A stretch of DNA of 64,000 nt. Source: Amphirosellinia nigrospora. Lineage: Eukaryota > Ascomycota > Sordariomycetes > Xylariales > Xylariaceae. The notes under the pieces were generated by a model. That model searched no databases, was not told where the DNA came from, and saw only the letters and a list, made by a program, of their open reading frames with translations. Of the stretch, positions 30,401-45,266 are shown piece by piece (position 1 is the first letter of the stretch; the number at the start of each line of letters is the position of its first letter). The DNA is taken from positions 1,302,001 through 1,366,000 of the forward strand of contig SCHM01000006.1 of the NCBI GenBank assembly GCA_004123355.1, written 5' to 3'. The translations under genes were made by a program, and so were the position numbers.

Positions 30401-32741
30401 TAAAAATTTAAATTATTTATTATATTTATTTTTAAGCTAAATAGCTAATTTAATTTATTATATATTTTAAAATAATTAAAAAATTTTAATAAATTTTATA
30501 AAAAAAACGCGCTATATATTTTTTAAAACTTTTTAAATATAATTTAATATATTATTATAAATATATAATATTTATATTTTTTTATAAAATTTTATTTATT
30601 TTTATATTTTTATTTTAGCTATAAAAGTTTTAAAAATTTAAGCTTAAATATTTTATTTTTAAATATTATAGCTATTTAAAATTTTATTTTAGTTTTAATA
30701 AGTTTTTTAATAATATATAAACGTTTATTAAATATTTTATAAATAGCTTATATAAAATTAATTTATATATATTTATAAAAATATTTTATAAAAATAAAAA
30801 AAATTAATTATAAACGTTTTAATTAAATAAGATTTAATAAAATTATATTAAATAAAACTAGGTTATATTTTTAAACTAATTAAATAATTAAATTATTTTT
30901 TTATAATTTTATATTTAAACATATAATTAAATTTTAAATATTATATCTAGTTTTTATAAATATATTTTAAAAATAATATTTATATAAAACTTTTTTATAA
31001 ATAATTATATTATTTAAAATTAAATTTTTTTTTTATTTTTATTTTTAGTTAAAAAAATCCGTTTAATAATTTTTATTTTTTTTAAAAATAAAAAACTAAA
31101 CGTTTTTTATATTTATTATTTTATTATTTTTTATTTTAATAAATAACCTAAATTTAAATAAGTTTTTATTATTAATTATATAAATCGTTTTATAATTATT
31201 AATAAACGTATTATTTAATAAAACATATAATATTTATAAATATATTAAAAAAATATTTAAAGTTTAACTTAATATAATAAAATTAATAATAATATATATT
31301 ATATTATTTAGCTATTTTATTTTATTTTAATTAAGTTATTTTTGTTTTATTAAAACGTTTTAACTATTTTTAGTAATTTATTTATATATATTGTTAAACC
31401 GGGTATATATTTATCGTTTTTTAATATTTTCGACTTATTTTAATAAAAAAATCCTAAATAACTAATAATTAGTTTTATTAATTATAATATATTATAAAAT
31501 TTTATAGCTATTTAATAATTATAAATATATTTTATTTATTAATTTTTATAAACATAATAATATTTTTTAATATTTTATTTATATATTTAGCTTAATAAAA
31601 ACAACTATTATTTCGGTTAATATTATTTAATGTTTTATTTTTATAAATTAATAATATAAACGCTAGCTTTTTTTTAGCTTTAAATATATTATTATAAATA
31701 ATAGTAATAAAAATCTTATTTTAGTTTTTAAGCGATATAATCGGAGTTTTAAACGTTTTAGCTTTAATAAGTTTAATATATTAATTAATTATTTATAAAA
31801 ATACTAGCTTAATATTAATTACGTTAAAAAAGTTTTAATAAAAAACATATTAAATATATCGGAAATTTTTATTACTTTCGTTCGTTAATATATAATTTCT
31901 TAATTTTTAATTTATTTTATAATATTAATATTATTATTTATAGCTTTTTTAGTACTATTTTATAATTTTATTAAAAATTAATATATATAATTAATTTAAT
32001 AAAAATAAAATTATTCGTAGCGTATTAATTAAATTTTAAAACGTTAAATATTTTTTTATATTAATTTTTATCATATTATTTTAAATAATAAAAAAATTAT
32101 TTTATATTTAATTAATATAATTACGTTATATTTAATTATTATAAATAATAAATATTTTAATATATTTAAAATATTTATTTATTAATTAATAAATTATTTT
32201 TCGATTTTATTTTTATAAGCTTAATTAATTTATAAATAAATAGTTTTTTTAATTAGTTTATATTATTTACTAGCTTATTTTATTTAATTAAATTTTATAA
32301 ATAAATTTAACGAACGTTTTATTTTAAGTTTTTAATAATTTTTTTTTTATAAAAGCTTTAATAATTATTTTAAAATAAAGCTTATTTTAAAAACATTAAA
32401 GTTTATTACGCTTTAAATGCTTTATTTTTATATATATTTAAAGCTTAATATTATATTAGCTAATTTTATTATTTTTTAAAAACTACGTTTTTTAAAATAG
32501 TTAATAAGCTTTTTAATATAATAATAATTAAACTTACTAGTAAAATTAATATATATATATATATATAATTAAAAAAAGCTTATAAAATAAGCTTAAAATA
32601 TTTAGTTTAATATTATATATACTACGTTATATAACTAGCTAAAGTTAAAAAAATTTAAAAAAAATAAAATCGTATTATTAGCTTTAAAAAAATTACCGTA
32701 TTTTAAAAACACTAGTTCTATAAACAAACTAAGCTTATAAT

Positions 32742-33089
32742 TATAAAATACTAGCGTACTTTTATAGCTTAATAAAAAAATTAAACTAATATATATATAA
32801 ATAAACATATTAAAGCAGTTTTAAAAAATTTAATAAATTAAATTTAACTATAAAATTTAGTTTATAGTTTTATATTTATATATATATATATATATAATAT
32901 AATTAACCCGTTTAAAACTAATAAAATTTATTAAGCCCGTTTATAAGCTTAAGTATATTTAAGCTTATTAATATATTTTATATACTTATTTTTTATTTAA
33001 ATAAGCTAGCTAAACTAGCGTGCTTTAGTTTTATTAAACAAGCTATTAAAACTAGCGTGCTTAAATTAAAATAAAGCTATTTTATTACA
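32742..33089 (-). repeat. Right LTR of E3
   Basis: 348 bp, ending GCTATTTTATTACA with a canonical CA terminus. It has two AAACTAGCGTGCTT repeats about 45 bp apart that are decayed in the left copy. Confidence 0.8.
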
Positions 33090-33094
33090 ATATA

Positions 33095-35718
33095 ATTAGC
33101 TAAACCTTTATAAAAACGTAAAACAGCTTTATTAGCTAAAAGTTATTAAAAAAATAATAATAAATAATAACCCGGGTTATTATAAACATTATATATAAAC
33201 TATATATTATAACTTTATATTAGTTAAAATAGTTTTTTTTAATATTATTTAAAACATTATTTGTTTTAAAACTACGCTTTATTATTATAACTTAAATTAT
33301 ATTTTATATTTATAAATTAATAAATATTTCGAATAAAGTTTTAACGTTATAGTTTTTTATACTAAACTAAATTTTAAATAAAAACTAGGCGAATTTATAC
33401 TTTTTACGTAAATATAACTAGTTATATATTTAAATTAATATTTATTATAAACTAAAACTAAATATAGCTTTTTTAAATAAAAAATAGCGTATTTTATATA
33501 AACTATAAAAAAGCTTTATATAATAATTTATTTAAATAAATACTATATAATAGTTTTAATAAATTATTTAGTTATAAAAAATATTATTTATTAAACTTTA
33601 TTAAATATTTTTATTATTAATAAAGCAAATAACTAGCTTATTAATTTATCCGTTTATTTATTATAATATAGTTTTTAAATGTTTTATTTATTAAAACGTT
33701 TTAATTATATTTTAAATATGCTAAATTAATTTATAATAATATAAAATACTATAAACTTAAAAAATAAATTAAAATAATTATAAAAATTATTATATTAAAC
33801 TATAAAATATAATAAAACATACTATAAAAATAATAATAAATAACGCGTTTAAATATAATTTCGAGCTAAAATATAAACAAATTTTTATTATAAAAAATCT
33901 TAAATAAACTTTACTAAAATTAATTTCGCGAATTATATAATAATAAAACGCTATTATTTTTTTTAAAGCTAAATATTTATTTTTTATTATAAACGGTTTA
34001 ATTTATAATAAATATAAAAAAATCAAACAATTTTTATTTTATATACGATACGCGATAAATATTATTATATATATTAAAAAGTATTATTTTAAACTTAATT
34101 ATATAAAAAACTTTAAAACTATATTTAATTTATAAAAAATTATAATACGTTAAAAAATACTACGAATATTATTTAAAATATAACGTTAATTATAATAATA
34201 AATAAAAACCGGTAAATAGCTTACGTTTAATTAAACTTAAAAATATATTATTAATATAAATAATTATAATTAATTTTATTTTATTATTTTTTTATTAAAT
34301 TATAAAATATTTTATAACAACTAAATAGTTTTAATATATATTATATAATAATAATTTTTATTATACGTTTAAATAAACGTTTATAATCCTTAGTAATATA
34401 AAGTATACTATTAAAAACTAAGCAATAATATTAATTAAATAATTATTTTTAAATAATTAAAATATTTTTAAAAAAATTATTTTTAATTATAATCGTAAAT
34501 TATTTTTAATTTTTAAAAAAATATATAAAAGCATTAAATATTAAATTATTAATAACTATTACGTATTATTTATAAAAAAATAGTTTATTTTAAAAAAAAA
34601 AACTAAATAATTAAAATTATAATATATTTTTATAATTATATATATTTTAAGTCGAACTAGCTTAATATAGTTTTTATTTTATAATAAAACTTTAATTTTA
34701 TGTTTTTATAAGCTATATAATTTATTTTATATAAATAATTATTTAAATTTAAGCTTTTTAGCTTTTTTAATATATTTACGGCTAAATAAATATATAATTT
34801 CGAAAATATAAAATCTTTATATAATTATTTATAACAAAATATTAAATTAACTATAAATTTTATTATTATTATAATAAAAAAATATTTTAATAATAAATAC
34901 TAAATATTAAAATTTAAACTAAATAATAAAGTTTTTTATTTATATAATAGCTACTATTTACTTAATAAGCTTTTTAGAAAATATTTATAATAATAAGCTA
35001 AACTTTAAATTATTAAGCGTAAAATTAATAATTTAGCTTATAAATTAAACTTTTTAAATATTATTATATATATTTTATTATTTTATTACGTAGTTATAAC
35101 TATATAAAATAATAAAAACTTTTTTAAACAAACAATATTATTATTAAAGCTTATTAAAGCTAACTAATATTCCGATAATAATAAAAATAATATTTATAAA
35201 ATTAAAATTATATTTAAATATTATTTTAACTAAAAAAAAAACAACTTCGATTATTTAATTAAATAAAAAAATAAAATTATAAATATAACTATTAATATTT
35301 ACCGTATTATTTTAATATTTATAAAACTTATTAATAAATATTAGTTTAAATATAGTTTTTATTTTATACTACTAAAAAAAAAAAGTTTTTTATAAAGCTA
35401 TTATTTAAACTTATACTTAAAGCAAAAAAAACAAAAAGTAAGCATTTTTATAATAACCACATAAAATAATTATTAAAGCTTTAGCATTAAATTTTATTAA
35501 TATCTTTATTATTAACGCCTTAGTATTTAATATATTTATAAATAAGTTTTTACTTTTTAATAAAGCTTTAAATTATAATAACTTATAAATAAAGTAGTAA
35601 AAAAAATAAAATAAACAACAATATTATTTAATATTATATAAAAAAATTATAATTATAATATAGCTTAGCTAAATTAATTTATTAAAGTTAGCAAAGATTT
35701 TTTTATGTTTTAGTATTT
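33095..35718. other. Last interior segment of element A, no readable gene
   Basis: A-rich on the plus strand, with scattered CG and AGCT. No ORF or RNA gene. It is the distal interior of element A after E3 is removed. Confidence 0.65.
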
Positions 35719-35922
35719 TAATAAAGCCTTTAAAAGGTTTATATTGCTAGTAGTTTTTTTATATAAAACGTAAAGAAAAACTATTTAGCAATACTTATAT
35801 TTAAATAAATAGCTAGCATACTACTAGTTAAAAAATCTATTATTAAATCTATTATATAAATTTAATAATAAATTCTTTTTTTTAATTAAGCTTTTATTTT
35901 ATAACTTATAATATTCTTTTTA
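35719..35922 (+). repeat. Right LTR of element A
   Basis: 204 bp, TAATAAAGCCTTTAAAAGG to ATATTCTTTTTA, followed by TSD TTATT. Both hairpins of the left LTR are present (TATTGCTAGTAG...CTATTTAGCAATA, and AAATCTATTATTAAAT with its inverted partner). Confidence 0.82.
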
Positions 35923-35927
35923 TTATT

Positions 35928-36375
35928 AAAAATTAAATATTATTATAAAATTTATATATATATTAAATAAAATAAAATATTTAATTAAATTTTTATATTA
36001 TAATTAAATTATTTTAATTATTTATATAATTTTATTAAATAATTATTTAATATATTTATATAATATATTATATTTAAAATTAAAATTATAAATTTTATAT
36101 TAATAAAAATATATAAATTAATAAAAATATAATATTTTAATTATAATTTTATAATTTTTTTATAATTAATATTTTATTTTATTATTTTTATATTTTTTTA
36201 AATTTTTATATTAATTAATAATAAAATTTTAAATAAATAATATATATAAATATTTATTTAATAAATTTTAAATTAAATAATATATATATAATTATATATA
36301 TATATTTAAATATATATTTAATTATAATTATATAATTAAAATTAAAGTTATTATATATAAAATTTTATTTTATTT
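35928..36375. other. AT-rich DNA between element A and the palindrome array
   Basis: No gene or repeat landmark. It was contiguous with 4674 before element A inserted. Confidence 0.65.
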
Positions 36376-39300
36376 ATTAATCGATTAATATTTAATTATT
36401 ATTCGATTATTAGTTTAAATTTAATTTTTTTTTTTAAATAATAATTTTAATTTTTTACGATTATTTTTTAGCTTTATAACCCTAAGTTTTTTTTATTAAA
36501 GTTTTAATTATATTAATAATATATGTTTTTAAATACTAAGTATATTAGCTAAAATTATATTTTTATAAAAATTATTACGTATAATTAATTAATAATCGAA
36601 CAATAATTTATTAATAATTAATTATATTTTTTATATCGTTTTTTTTTCAATTAAGCTATTATAAAAAAAATAAACTTAATCGAACTAAAAATACTATATT
36701 AAAATAAGCTTTAAATATTTAATAATTATATAAAATTAAAAAGAAATTAATATTATTAAATAATAGCTAAAAACTAAATATTTAAAAAAATAAAATTTTT
36801 ATTTTTTTTAGTATTTTTTATTTCGAATAATTAATTAATTAATAATTAATTAATAATCGATTATTAATCGATTATATATAATAAAATAAATTATTATTTT
36901 TTATTATAAATTTTTTAATTCGATTTATAAATAAAACAAAGCGATATAAATATAATATATTATATTTATAATAAATTGCTACTAATATAAAATTTTTATT
37001 ATTAAGTTTTTAATTATTAATCGATTAATAATTAAATAAAAATCGATTAAATAGTTAATTTATTTATATATTTTATTAAATATTAATATTTATTATTATA
37101 TAAATAGCTTATTAATATTAAACTTTAATTAGATTTATAGTTTTAAATATTTTATTTTAATTTTTAAAAACAATTTTAAAGCAATTTAAATTAAAGCTAT
37201 AATAAATAGTTTTATATTATTTATATATAGCTTAGTTTTAAATTTATTAAAAACTATTTATAATAGGTTAATAATTAATTATTAATCGATTATTAATCGA
37301 TTTTATATTATATATTTATTTAATATTAATAAAGTTATAAATATTTTAATTTTAATTATATATAAAAAAGCTTTATATATTAATTGAAAAAAAATTAAAA
37401 TTTTAAACTTAAATATTATTAATTAAACATTAATCGATTAATAATTAATTATATATATATATTTTACTAGTTTTTTAATTTTACGTTAAAAATATATTAT
37501 ATAATATTAAATAATATATTTTACGTGCTATAATTAAACCCGATATTAAAAATTAACTTTTTATAAATAATTTTAAAGCTTTATATTCGATTAATAATTT
37601 ATTAATAATTAATTAATAATTAATTATATTATTAATAATAATTTTTAATTTTAATTAATTATAAATTTAATAAATTTATTTTTAATATTAATAAATATTT
37701 TTATAAAATAATATAATTTTATTTTTTTTTAAAAATTCGAAATATTATTTCAAATATAAAAACCTATATTTTAACTATTTTAAAGTTAATAATAACTTTA
37801 ATAAACATAATATTTAAATATTAATTAATAATTAATCGATTATTAATTAATTATTAATAAATTATTTATTATAAAATATAAATTTATTAAATATTATTTA
37901 GATTATTTTTAGTTATTTAATTTATTAAATATTTATAATTTATATTAATCGTATAAATATATAATAATCGAAATAGCTTAAATTATTTATTATAAAAACA
38001 AATAATTATAAAATTATTTAAATTTTAATAAACTTTATAAATATATTAATAATTAATTAATAATTAATTAAAAATCGATTAATAATCGATTATTTATTTT
38101 AGTTTATTATTTTATTATTTAATATTTATTATATTGCTATAATATTAAACTAGCTAAAAATACAAAATATAATATTTTCGAATTAAATATTAAATAATAT
38201 TAGCGTTATTTAATAAAAAATAAAAGCTTAAAAATTTATTATATTTAGTTTTTTAATTAAGCTTATATAATTAAATTTTCGAAAAAAAATAGCTATATTT
38301 AATTAATAATTAAATATTAATTAAATAAAAATCGATTAAATATAAATTATTATATATTATAAGCTTAAATTATTTATATACGTTATTAGTTTTTAGATTT
38401 TTTTTTTAAGCTTTTAATTAGTTTATTTAAAAGTAATAAAAATAAATATATTCGCTATAACTAATTAATAATATATATAAATTTAATTTTAAATTAATTA
38501 ATATATAAATATTTTATTTTATTTAATATTATAATTAAATAATTTTACTAAAGTTTTATAAATAAATATACGTTATAATTAATTAATAATTAAATAATAA
38601 TTAAATAATAATTAAATAATATTTATAATATATATTTTATACTTAATATTTTAAACTATATAATAAAAAAACTAAACGTATATTTGTTATTTTAATTAAT
38701 ATATTTTATAATAAATCGATTATATAATTATATTAATAAAAAACTTAAATATAAAAATACTTTTAATTATTTAATCGATTAATATATAGTTATATATTAA
38801 TATAACTAATAAAATATCGTTTTATAATAAAAATTATTTAAATAATTAATTAATAATTAATTATTAATTCATAATTAATTAATATTTATTTATTTTAAGT
38901 TTTTTTTAATTTATAGTTTATAAGTTTTATTTTAAAGCTTATATAGTTTTTTTTTGTTATAATATTTATTTGCTTATAATTATTTAATTTTATAAAAATT
39001 AATTAATAATTAAATAATAATTAAATAATAATAAAATTAATTAAATATTAATTAAATATAAATTAAATAATAATAAAATAAAAATTAATTAATAATTAAT
39101 TATTAATCGATTATTTAAAATATATATATATTAACGCTTTTATTTATAACTATTGTTTATTTAAGTTTTTATTTTAGTTTTTATAATTTTTAATCGATTT
39201 TAAATTAATTTAATAACTTTAATATATTTTATATTTTTATATTTAAAATATATATTTATATATTTTAATTTTTATATAATTAATTATTATTTAATTATAT

Positions 39301-39674
39301 TTAAAATTATTTAAAAAAAACTATAATTTAACGTTATAATATAATTAATAATTTATAAAATTATATTTATTTTTTATTAATATTCGATTAATAATCGATT
39401 AATAATTAATTATTATTTATTAAATTAAAAAATTATATTATATTTTTTTTTGTATTTTTTTTATTAATAATATAGCAAACTTTTATTTTATTTATAATTA
39501 AATAATTTAAAAAACTAAATATTTAAATAAACGTTTTTATTAATAAAAAACGATTAGTTTAACGATTAAACTTTAATAAAATTAAAGTTAAATTTAAATT
39601 ATTAATTTTTAATAGTTTTTTAAAAATATTTAGTTTTTATAATAATCGATTAATAATTAATTAATAATCGAATA
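36376..39674. repeat. Interspersed palindromic-block array (TTAATCGATTAATAATTAA type)
   Basis: Sixteen blocks of about 25-115 bp are built from ATTAATCG, TTAATAAT and AATTAATT words, many with the palindrome TTAATCGATTAA. They lie at 36376-36412, 36581-36625, 36827-36874, 37011-37060, 37268-37303, 37416-37452, 37587-37627, 37819-37860, 38045-38093, 38299-38340, 38577-38622, 38764-38787, 38841-38884, 38998-39114, 39378-39415 and 39641-39674. Centre-to-centre spacing is mostly 150-280 bp. The spacers show no evident similarity to each other and hold no ORF. Two further blocks beyond E4 (46553-46614) show the array continued before E4 inserted. Function unknown. Confidence 0.65.
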
Positions 39675-39818
39675 TTAAAAATTTATTTTTTTTTTTTTAA
39701 TAAGTTATAAAGTTTATAAATAAACGAATTTTATAATATTTTAATTAATTTGTAATTAATTAGCATTATTTTTTAAAAATATTAAATAATTTTATTAAAA
39801 TTAAAAATATATATTTAA

Positions 39819-40083
39819 AGTTATAAATTTATAAGCTTTAATAGCTATGCCCCACTATTAGCTATAACACCCGTAATTTTTACTTATAATAACTATATAA
39901 CTATTATTCGTAATAAATATAATATAGTAAATAAAAGCAAATATTAGTAATAAATATAGCTATTTTACAAGTATTTAAATAGCTATTTATAATATAAACT
40001 TAAACTTTTTTTTTTTTTTTTTATAAATTTTTATATAATATTATATATTAAAGTTTTATTTTTTTAAATATATAAGTATAATT
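39819..40083 (+). repeat. 5' LTR of E4
   Basis: 265 bp, starts AGTTATAAATTTATAAGC and contains GCTATGCCCCACTATTAGC and a T run near 40006-40022. The shared sequence that continues after it (TTATAAATTATTTAAAA) also follows the 5' LTR of E5, so it is internal. Confidence 0.82.
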
Positions 40084-43000
40084 ATTTATAAATTATTTAA
40101 AACATTATAAAGTATTAAAACTATTTTTATAATATTTTTAATTAAACTAAATAATTAATTTAACCTAAAAATATTAAAATATTTTTTAAAAAAAAACTAA
40201 AATAATAAGCGCATATAGCTATATATATTAAAGTTTTTATTAATTTTAAACTTATTTATTTTAAATATTTAAAATAATAAACTTTTTATAATAAAACTTT
40301 AATAAATAATAAAAAAATATATTTATTTTAGTTTTTTAAATTATATAAAAACTATATAATAAGCTATAAAAGCTAACTATTTTTAATTAATTTAATATAA
40401 TAATTTTATAATATTATTAATAATTATATATTTAAAAAATAAAAATTTAATATAAATATTATTAGCTTTAATTAAATAGTTTAATATTTAATTAATAATT
40501 ATATAAAACTATAAATAAAAATATTAAGCTTAATTTTTATTTTAAATTAATAATATATTATAATAAAATAATTTAGCTTAGCTTTAATAAAATATAAATT
40601 AAACTAATATAAATAATATATATAAAAATTTTATTATTATTTTTAAAAATAAAAATATATGTTTTTTAATAATATTTATTATTTTTTATTATTAATTTAT
40701 ATATATTTATTAAAAAATTAAATAAATAAAATAAAGTTTATTTAATTAAATAAAAAATAAAATAAAATTATTATTTTATAATAAAATATATATTATATTA
40801 ATATATTATTAATATTTTTTAATTTATAATTAAAAATAACTTTAATTAATAATAAATTAACTAATAAATTATTAATTAATTATTAAATAAATTATAAAAA
40901 ATAATTAAATAATATAATTATATTTAAAATAATTTAAATATTTCGAACTAATAAATAATTAATTTATTAAATTATTAAAATAATTTTTATTTTATTAAAT
41001 AATAAAAAATAATTAATATATAATTAAAATATTAATATTTATTTTTATAATAATATAATTAAATATAAACTTAAATTTAAAATATAAATTTAAACTTATA
41101 AAATTGTTTTAAATTTAACGTTAATTAGTTTTATAATAATATAGCTAAAATAATTAATATTAAAATTTATATTAAAAGCATATAGTTAATAATTTTTTTT
41201 TTATTTTTTTTTAATTATTTTAACGTATTATTAATTTAAAAACTATTTTAAAATATTTCGAAAAAATTTATATAACGTTAATTATAATAAAAAAGCTAAA
41301 ATTAATTTTAATTATTTAGTTTTAATTAATATATATTAGCTAAATTTTTTAAATTTTAAATTATTTTTATTTATTTAATTAATAAAACTAAATTTAATAA
41401 AACTAAATAAAATAAAAAATTTAAAAATAAATTATTTTTTAATTAATAATTAAAACTATATTAAAATATTTAAAAAAAATATTAATTTTAATATTTATAT
41501 AAAAATTATTTTTAAATAATTTATTATTTAATAATAATTAATTATAAATAAAATAAAACTTATAAAAAAAAATATAAAAATTTATTATTATAATTTTTAT
41601 TTTTTTATTTTTATTTTTATTCGAACAATTTTTATTTATTTTTAAAACTAAATAATAATAATAATAATAATAATTTTATTTAATTATTTAAACTTAACGT
41701 TAATAAAATATAATAATAATTTTAATAATAAATATTTTAATTATTATTAATAAAAATATATTTTAAAAAAATATTTTTTAAAAAATTAAACTTTAATAAA
41801 AAAAAGCTTAAGTTATTATTATTCTAGCTATATATAATATATTAAATATTAAGCTAGCTAATATATAAAAAATAACCTTATAATAAATATAAAAAAAAAA
41901 AATAATTTTAAAAAAAATATTTTTAAAAATATTATTAATTATAAAATAAATCTATAAAAAAGTATTTAAATAAAAAGCTTTTATTATATATTTATATTTT
42001 ATATAATAATAAACTTTTTTTAATTATAAATAATTTTTTTAAAAATATAAAATAAATATATATAAAATATAAACTAATAATTCGTAAAAAAAATTATTAA
42101 ACTATTTAATTTATTATTATTATAAACTTTTTTGCTAAAAAAATTATAAAATATAATAATAAAAGCAAAAAAAATATTAATTAAATTTTTTATTATTATT
42201 AAAAATATATAAAAAGATTTTAAAAATAAATTTATAACTATTATTAATTTAATTTATAATATTTTAAATAAGCTATAATTTAAATATTATAATATTTTAT
42301 TAAATTATTAATAAAACTATTTAATATTTTTATTTTAATTATTTTTTAATTATAATATAAAATATTATTTAATAATAAATAAAATAAATATATAGCTATA
42401 ATATTTAGTTTATTAATTTAATACTAATTAATAAAATTATAACTTTAAAATTAAAAAAATATAATATTAATAATAATAATAAAATAAAATAATATTTAAA
42501 TAATATAAAACTAAAAATATTTATTTTAAAATATAATAATTTAATATAAAAAATTTTAATAAAATAAAATAAATAATATTTAATCAGTTTTTATTAAAAT
42601 TATTTTTAAAAAATATAAGCTATATTTTTTTATAAAAAATATAATTTCGATTTTTATTTAAAAATTTAATAAAAAAAACTTTTATTATATAAATAATAAT
42701 ATTAATTATATAAAAAAAACTAATAATTAAAATATTAGCTTAAATATAATTATTTTTAATATAATAATAAAAAAAACAAAGTAAAAAACGTTTATATTAT
42801 TAATATTAATAAAGTTAATAAAATAATCGGAAAATTAAAAAAAAAAAAAAAATAACTTTTTAAAAAAAAAAATAAAAAATTAAAATAAAAAAACGTAAAA
42901 AAAATACTTAAAAAATACTAAAATTTAATATACGTTTTTAATTAAATAAACTTTAATATATTATTATTATATTATTTATAAATAAACTAAAAAATAAAAT

Positions 43001-44789
43001 TTTTAAAAATAAATTTAAAACTAATTTAAATTATAGTTTTTTATATAAAATATTATTAAATAAATTAAAAGCTATATAAAATTTTTAATTAAAAACTTAT
43101 ATAAAAGTTTTATTAAATTTAATAATATTTTATATAATATATTTATTTTATTTATAAAAAAACAAATAATAAGTTTTATTTTTATATAATATTATAAACT
43201 AAATAAAATTATAAAAAAAAACTAATATTTATTTTTTTTATTAAAAAAACTTTAGTTATATTATTAAAACGAAAATTTTTATTTAATTTTATATATAATA
43301 AATATTTAATTATATTTATATATTATTTAAAAATAAAATTATATAATTTTTTATAAAATATAATATATATTAATTATAAATTATTATTTAATTTTATTAA
43401 TAAACTTTTAACGTTTAATAATATATTAATAATATATTATTTAATTTTTAAACGATTTTTATAATATATATATTAATAATGTTATTATTTATTTAAAAAT
43501 AATAAAAAAATATATTATTTATATATATTATATATTAAAATAATTAATTTAAGCTAGATTATAAATTAATTTAAAAAAATTTAAATTTTATATTATTAAA
43601 ACTAAGTTTTTAATTATATTATTAATATTAAAAAAATTTAAATAAATTTTATTAAAATTAATATTATATTAAAATAAAAAACTTTTACGTTAGTTAAAAA
43701 TATATAATTTCTTTTAAAATTTTATAATTTTTATAATTTTATTAATATTTAAAGTTATATTATTATATTTTTAAACTAATATATATAAAAAAATATATTT
43801 TTATATAAATTAAAAAATATAAAAAATTATTTTATTAATTTAAAAAAGTTTTAATATTTTTTTTTATTAAAATATTTTAATTATAATTTATTAATAAAAA
43901 TTAAAACTAATTTTTTTAATAATATTAGCTTTAATATATATTATAATTATATAATAAAATTTAATATTTTATAATATATTTTTTAAAAATATTTTATAAT
44001 ATTAAATTAAACTATAATATTATAATAAAAATTATTAATAATTATATTATATTTTAAAAATAAAAACTTAAACTAATTAATAATTATAATAAACTTTTTT
44101 AATATTTATTAATAATTAAATATTAAAAACTTTTAGTAAAAAATAATATTTTAATTTAAAATAAACTAAATAAATTAATTTTTTTTTAAAATATAATTTT
44201 TTAATATTATATTATTTTAAAAAAAATAATATATTAATTAATATTTTATTATAAAAATAAAAAAACCTAATAATATAAAAGCTAAAAAAAATATAATATT
44301 ATTTTATAATATTTTAATTAATAAATAATATATATAACTAATTTTTATATAAATAAAATTATATTAAATAAGTTTTATCGAAATATATAACGAATTAAAT
44401 ATTTTTATAAAATTATAATTAATTAAATAAATTTTTAAAAAAAAACTATAAAAATATAAATATAAAATTTATTATTAATAAAAAAATAATAAACTAAAAA
44501 ACTTATAAAAACTAAAAAAATAAATTAATTATATTTTTATAAATATTTAGTTATTTTTAATTTTTTATATTTAAAATAATTTTATTAAAAAATATATTAT
44601 TAAAATATTTATTATATATTTAATAAAAATAAAATATATAAATTTATTATTAAATATTATTAATAGTTTAAACTAAATAAAAATTATAATTATTATATAA
44701 TAAACTATATAAAATATAAATTTATTTAAAATATTTAAAAATAAAACTTTTAATAAATTTATATTTTTTTTAATATTTAAATATATATA

Positions 44790-45266
44790 NNNNNNNNNNN
44801 NNNNNNNNNNNNNNNNNNNNNNNNNNNNNNNNNNNNNNNNNNNNNNNNNNNNNNNNNNNNNNNNNNNNNNNNNNNNNNNNNNNNNNNNNNNNNNNNNNNN
44901 NNNNNNNNNNNNNNNNNNNNNNNNNNNNNNNNNNNNNNNNNNNNNNNNNNNNNNNNNNNNNNNNNNNNNNNNNNNNNNNNNNNNNNNNNNNNNNNNNNNN
45001 NNNNNNNNNNNNNNNNNNNNNNNNNNNNNNNNNNNNNNNNNNNNNNNNNNNNNNNNNNNNNNNNNNNNNNNNNNNNNNNNNNNNNNNNNNNNNNNNNNNN
45101 NNNNNNNNNNNNNNNNNNNNNNNNNNNNNNNNNNNNNNNNNNNNNNNNNNNNNNNNNNNNNNNNNNNNNNNNNNNNNNNNNNNNNNNNNNNNNNNNNNNN
45201 NNNNNNNNNNNNNNNNNNNNNNNNNNNNNNNNNNNNNNNNNNNNNNNNNNNNNNNNNNNNNNNNNN
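44790..45266. other. Assembly gap (477 N)
   Basis: Unknown bases inside E4. E5 without its own insertions is about 6.61 kb against 6.71 kb for E4, so the gap size is roughly right. Confidence 1.

Larger units (their letters stand above)
17535..33089 (-). mobile_element. LTR retrotransposon E3, split by E2
   Basis: Direct ~348-bp LTRs (17535-17881 and 32742-33089) with TSD ATATA (17530-17534 and 33090-33094). The TSD is low-complexity, so it is weaker support than in the other elements. The span is 15.55 kb. Without E2 and its TSD it is about 8.3 kb. The interior segments are 17882-20269 and 27496-32741. Both are mainly T-rich on the plus strand, so minus-strand coding is a weak inference. 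No protein motif can be read. The left interior holds several homopolymer and ATA microsatellite tracts, listed separately. Confidence 0.78.
4680..35922 (+). mobile_element. LTR retrotransposon A, host of a transposon nest
   Basis: Two direct copies of a ~200-bp LTR (4680-4879 and 35719-35922) are flanked by the same 5-bp duplication, TTATT (4675-4679 and 35923-35927). Between them lie a MITE, E1 and E3 (with E2 inside). Subtracting these and their TSDs leaves about 7.9 kb, a normal size for a fungal LTR element. Its own interior is split into 4880-6669, 7286-7619, 14777-17529 and 33095-35718, all unreadable after RIP. The interior is A-rich on the plus strand, which weakly suggests plus-strand coding. 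No RT, integrase or GAG motif can be recognised, so Gypsy versus Copia cannot be decided. Confidence 0.82.

Noticed and set aside
36376-39674. CRISPR array
   Set aside because: The blocks vary in length and sequence, spacers are 100-220 bp, there are no cas genes, and the context is a fungal nuclear genome.
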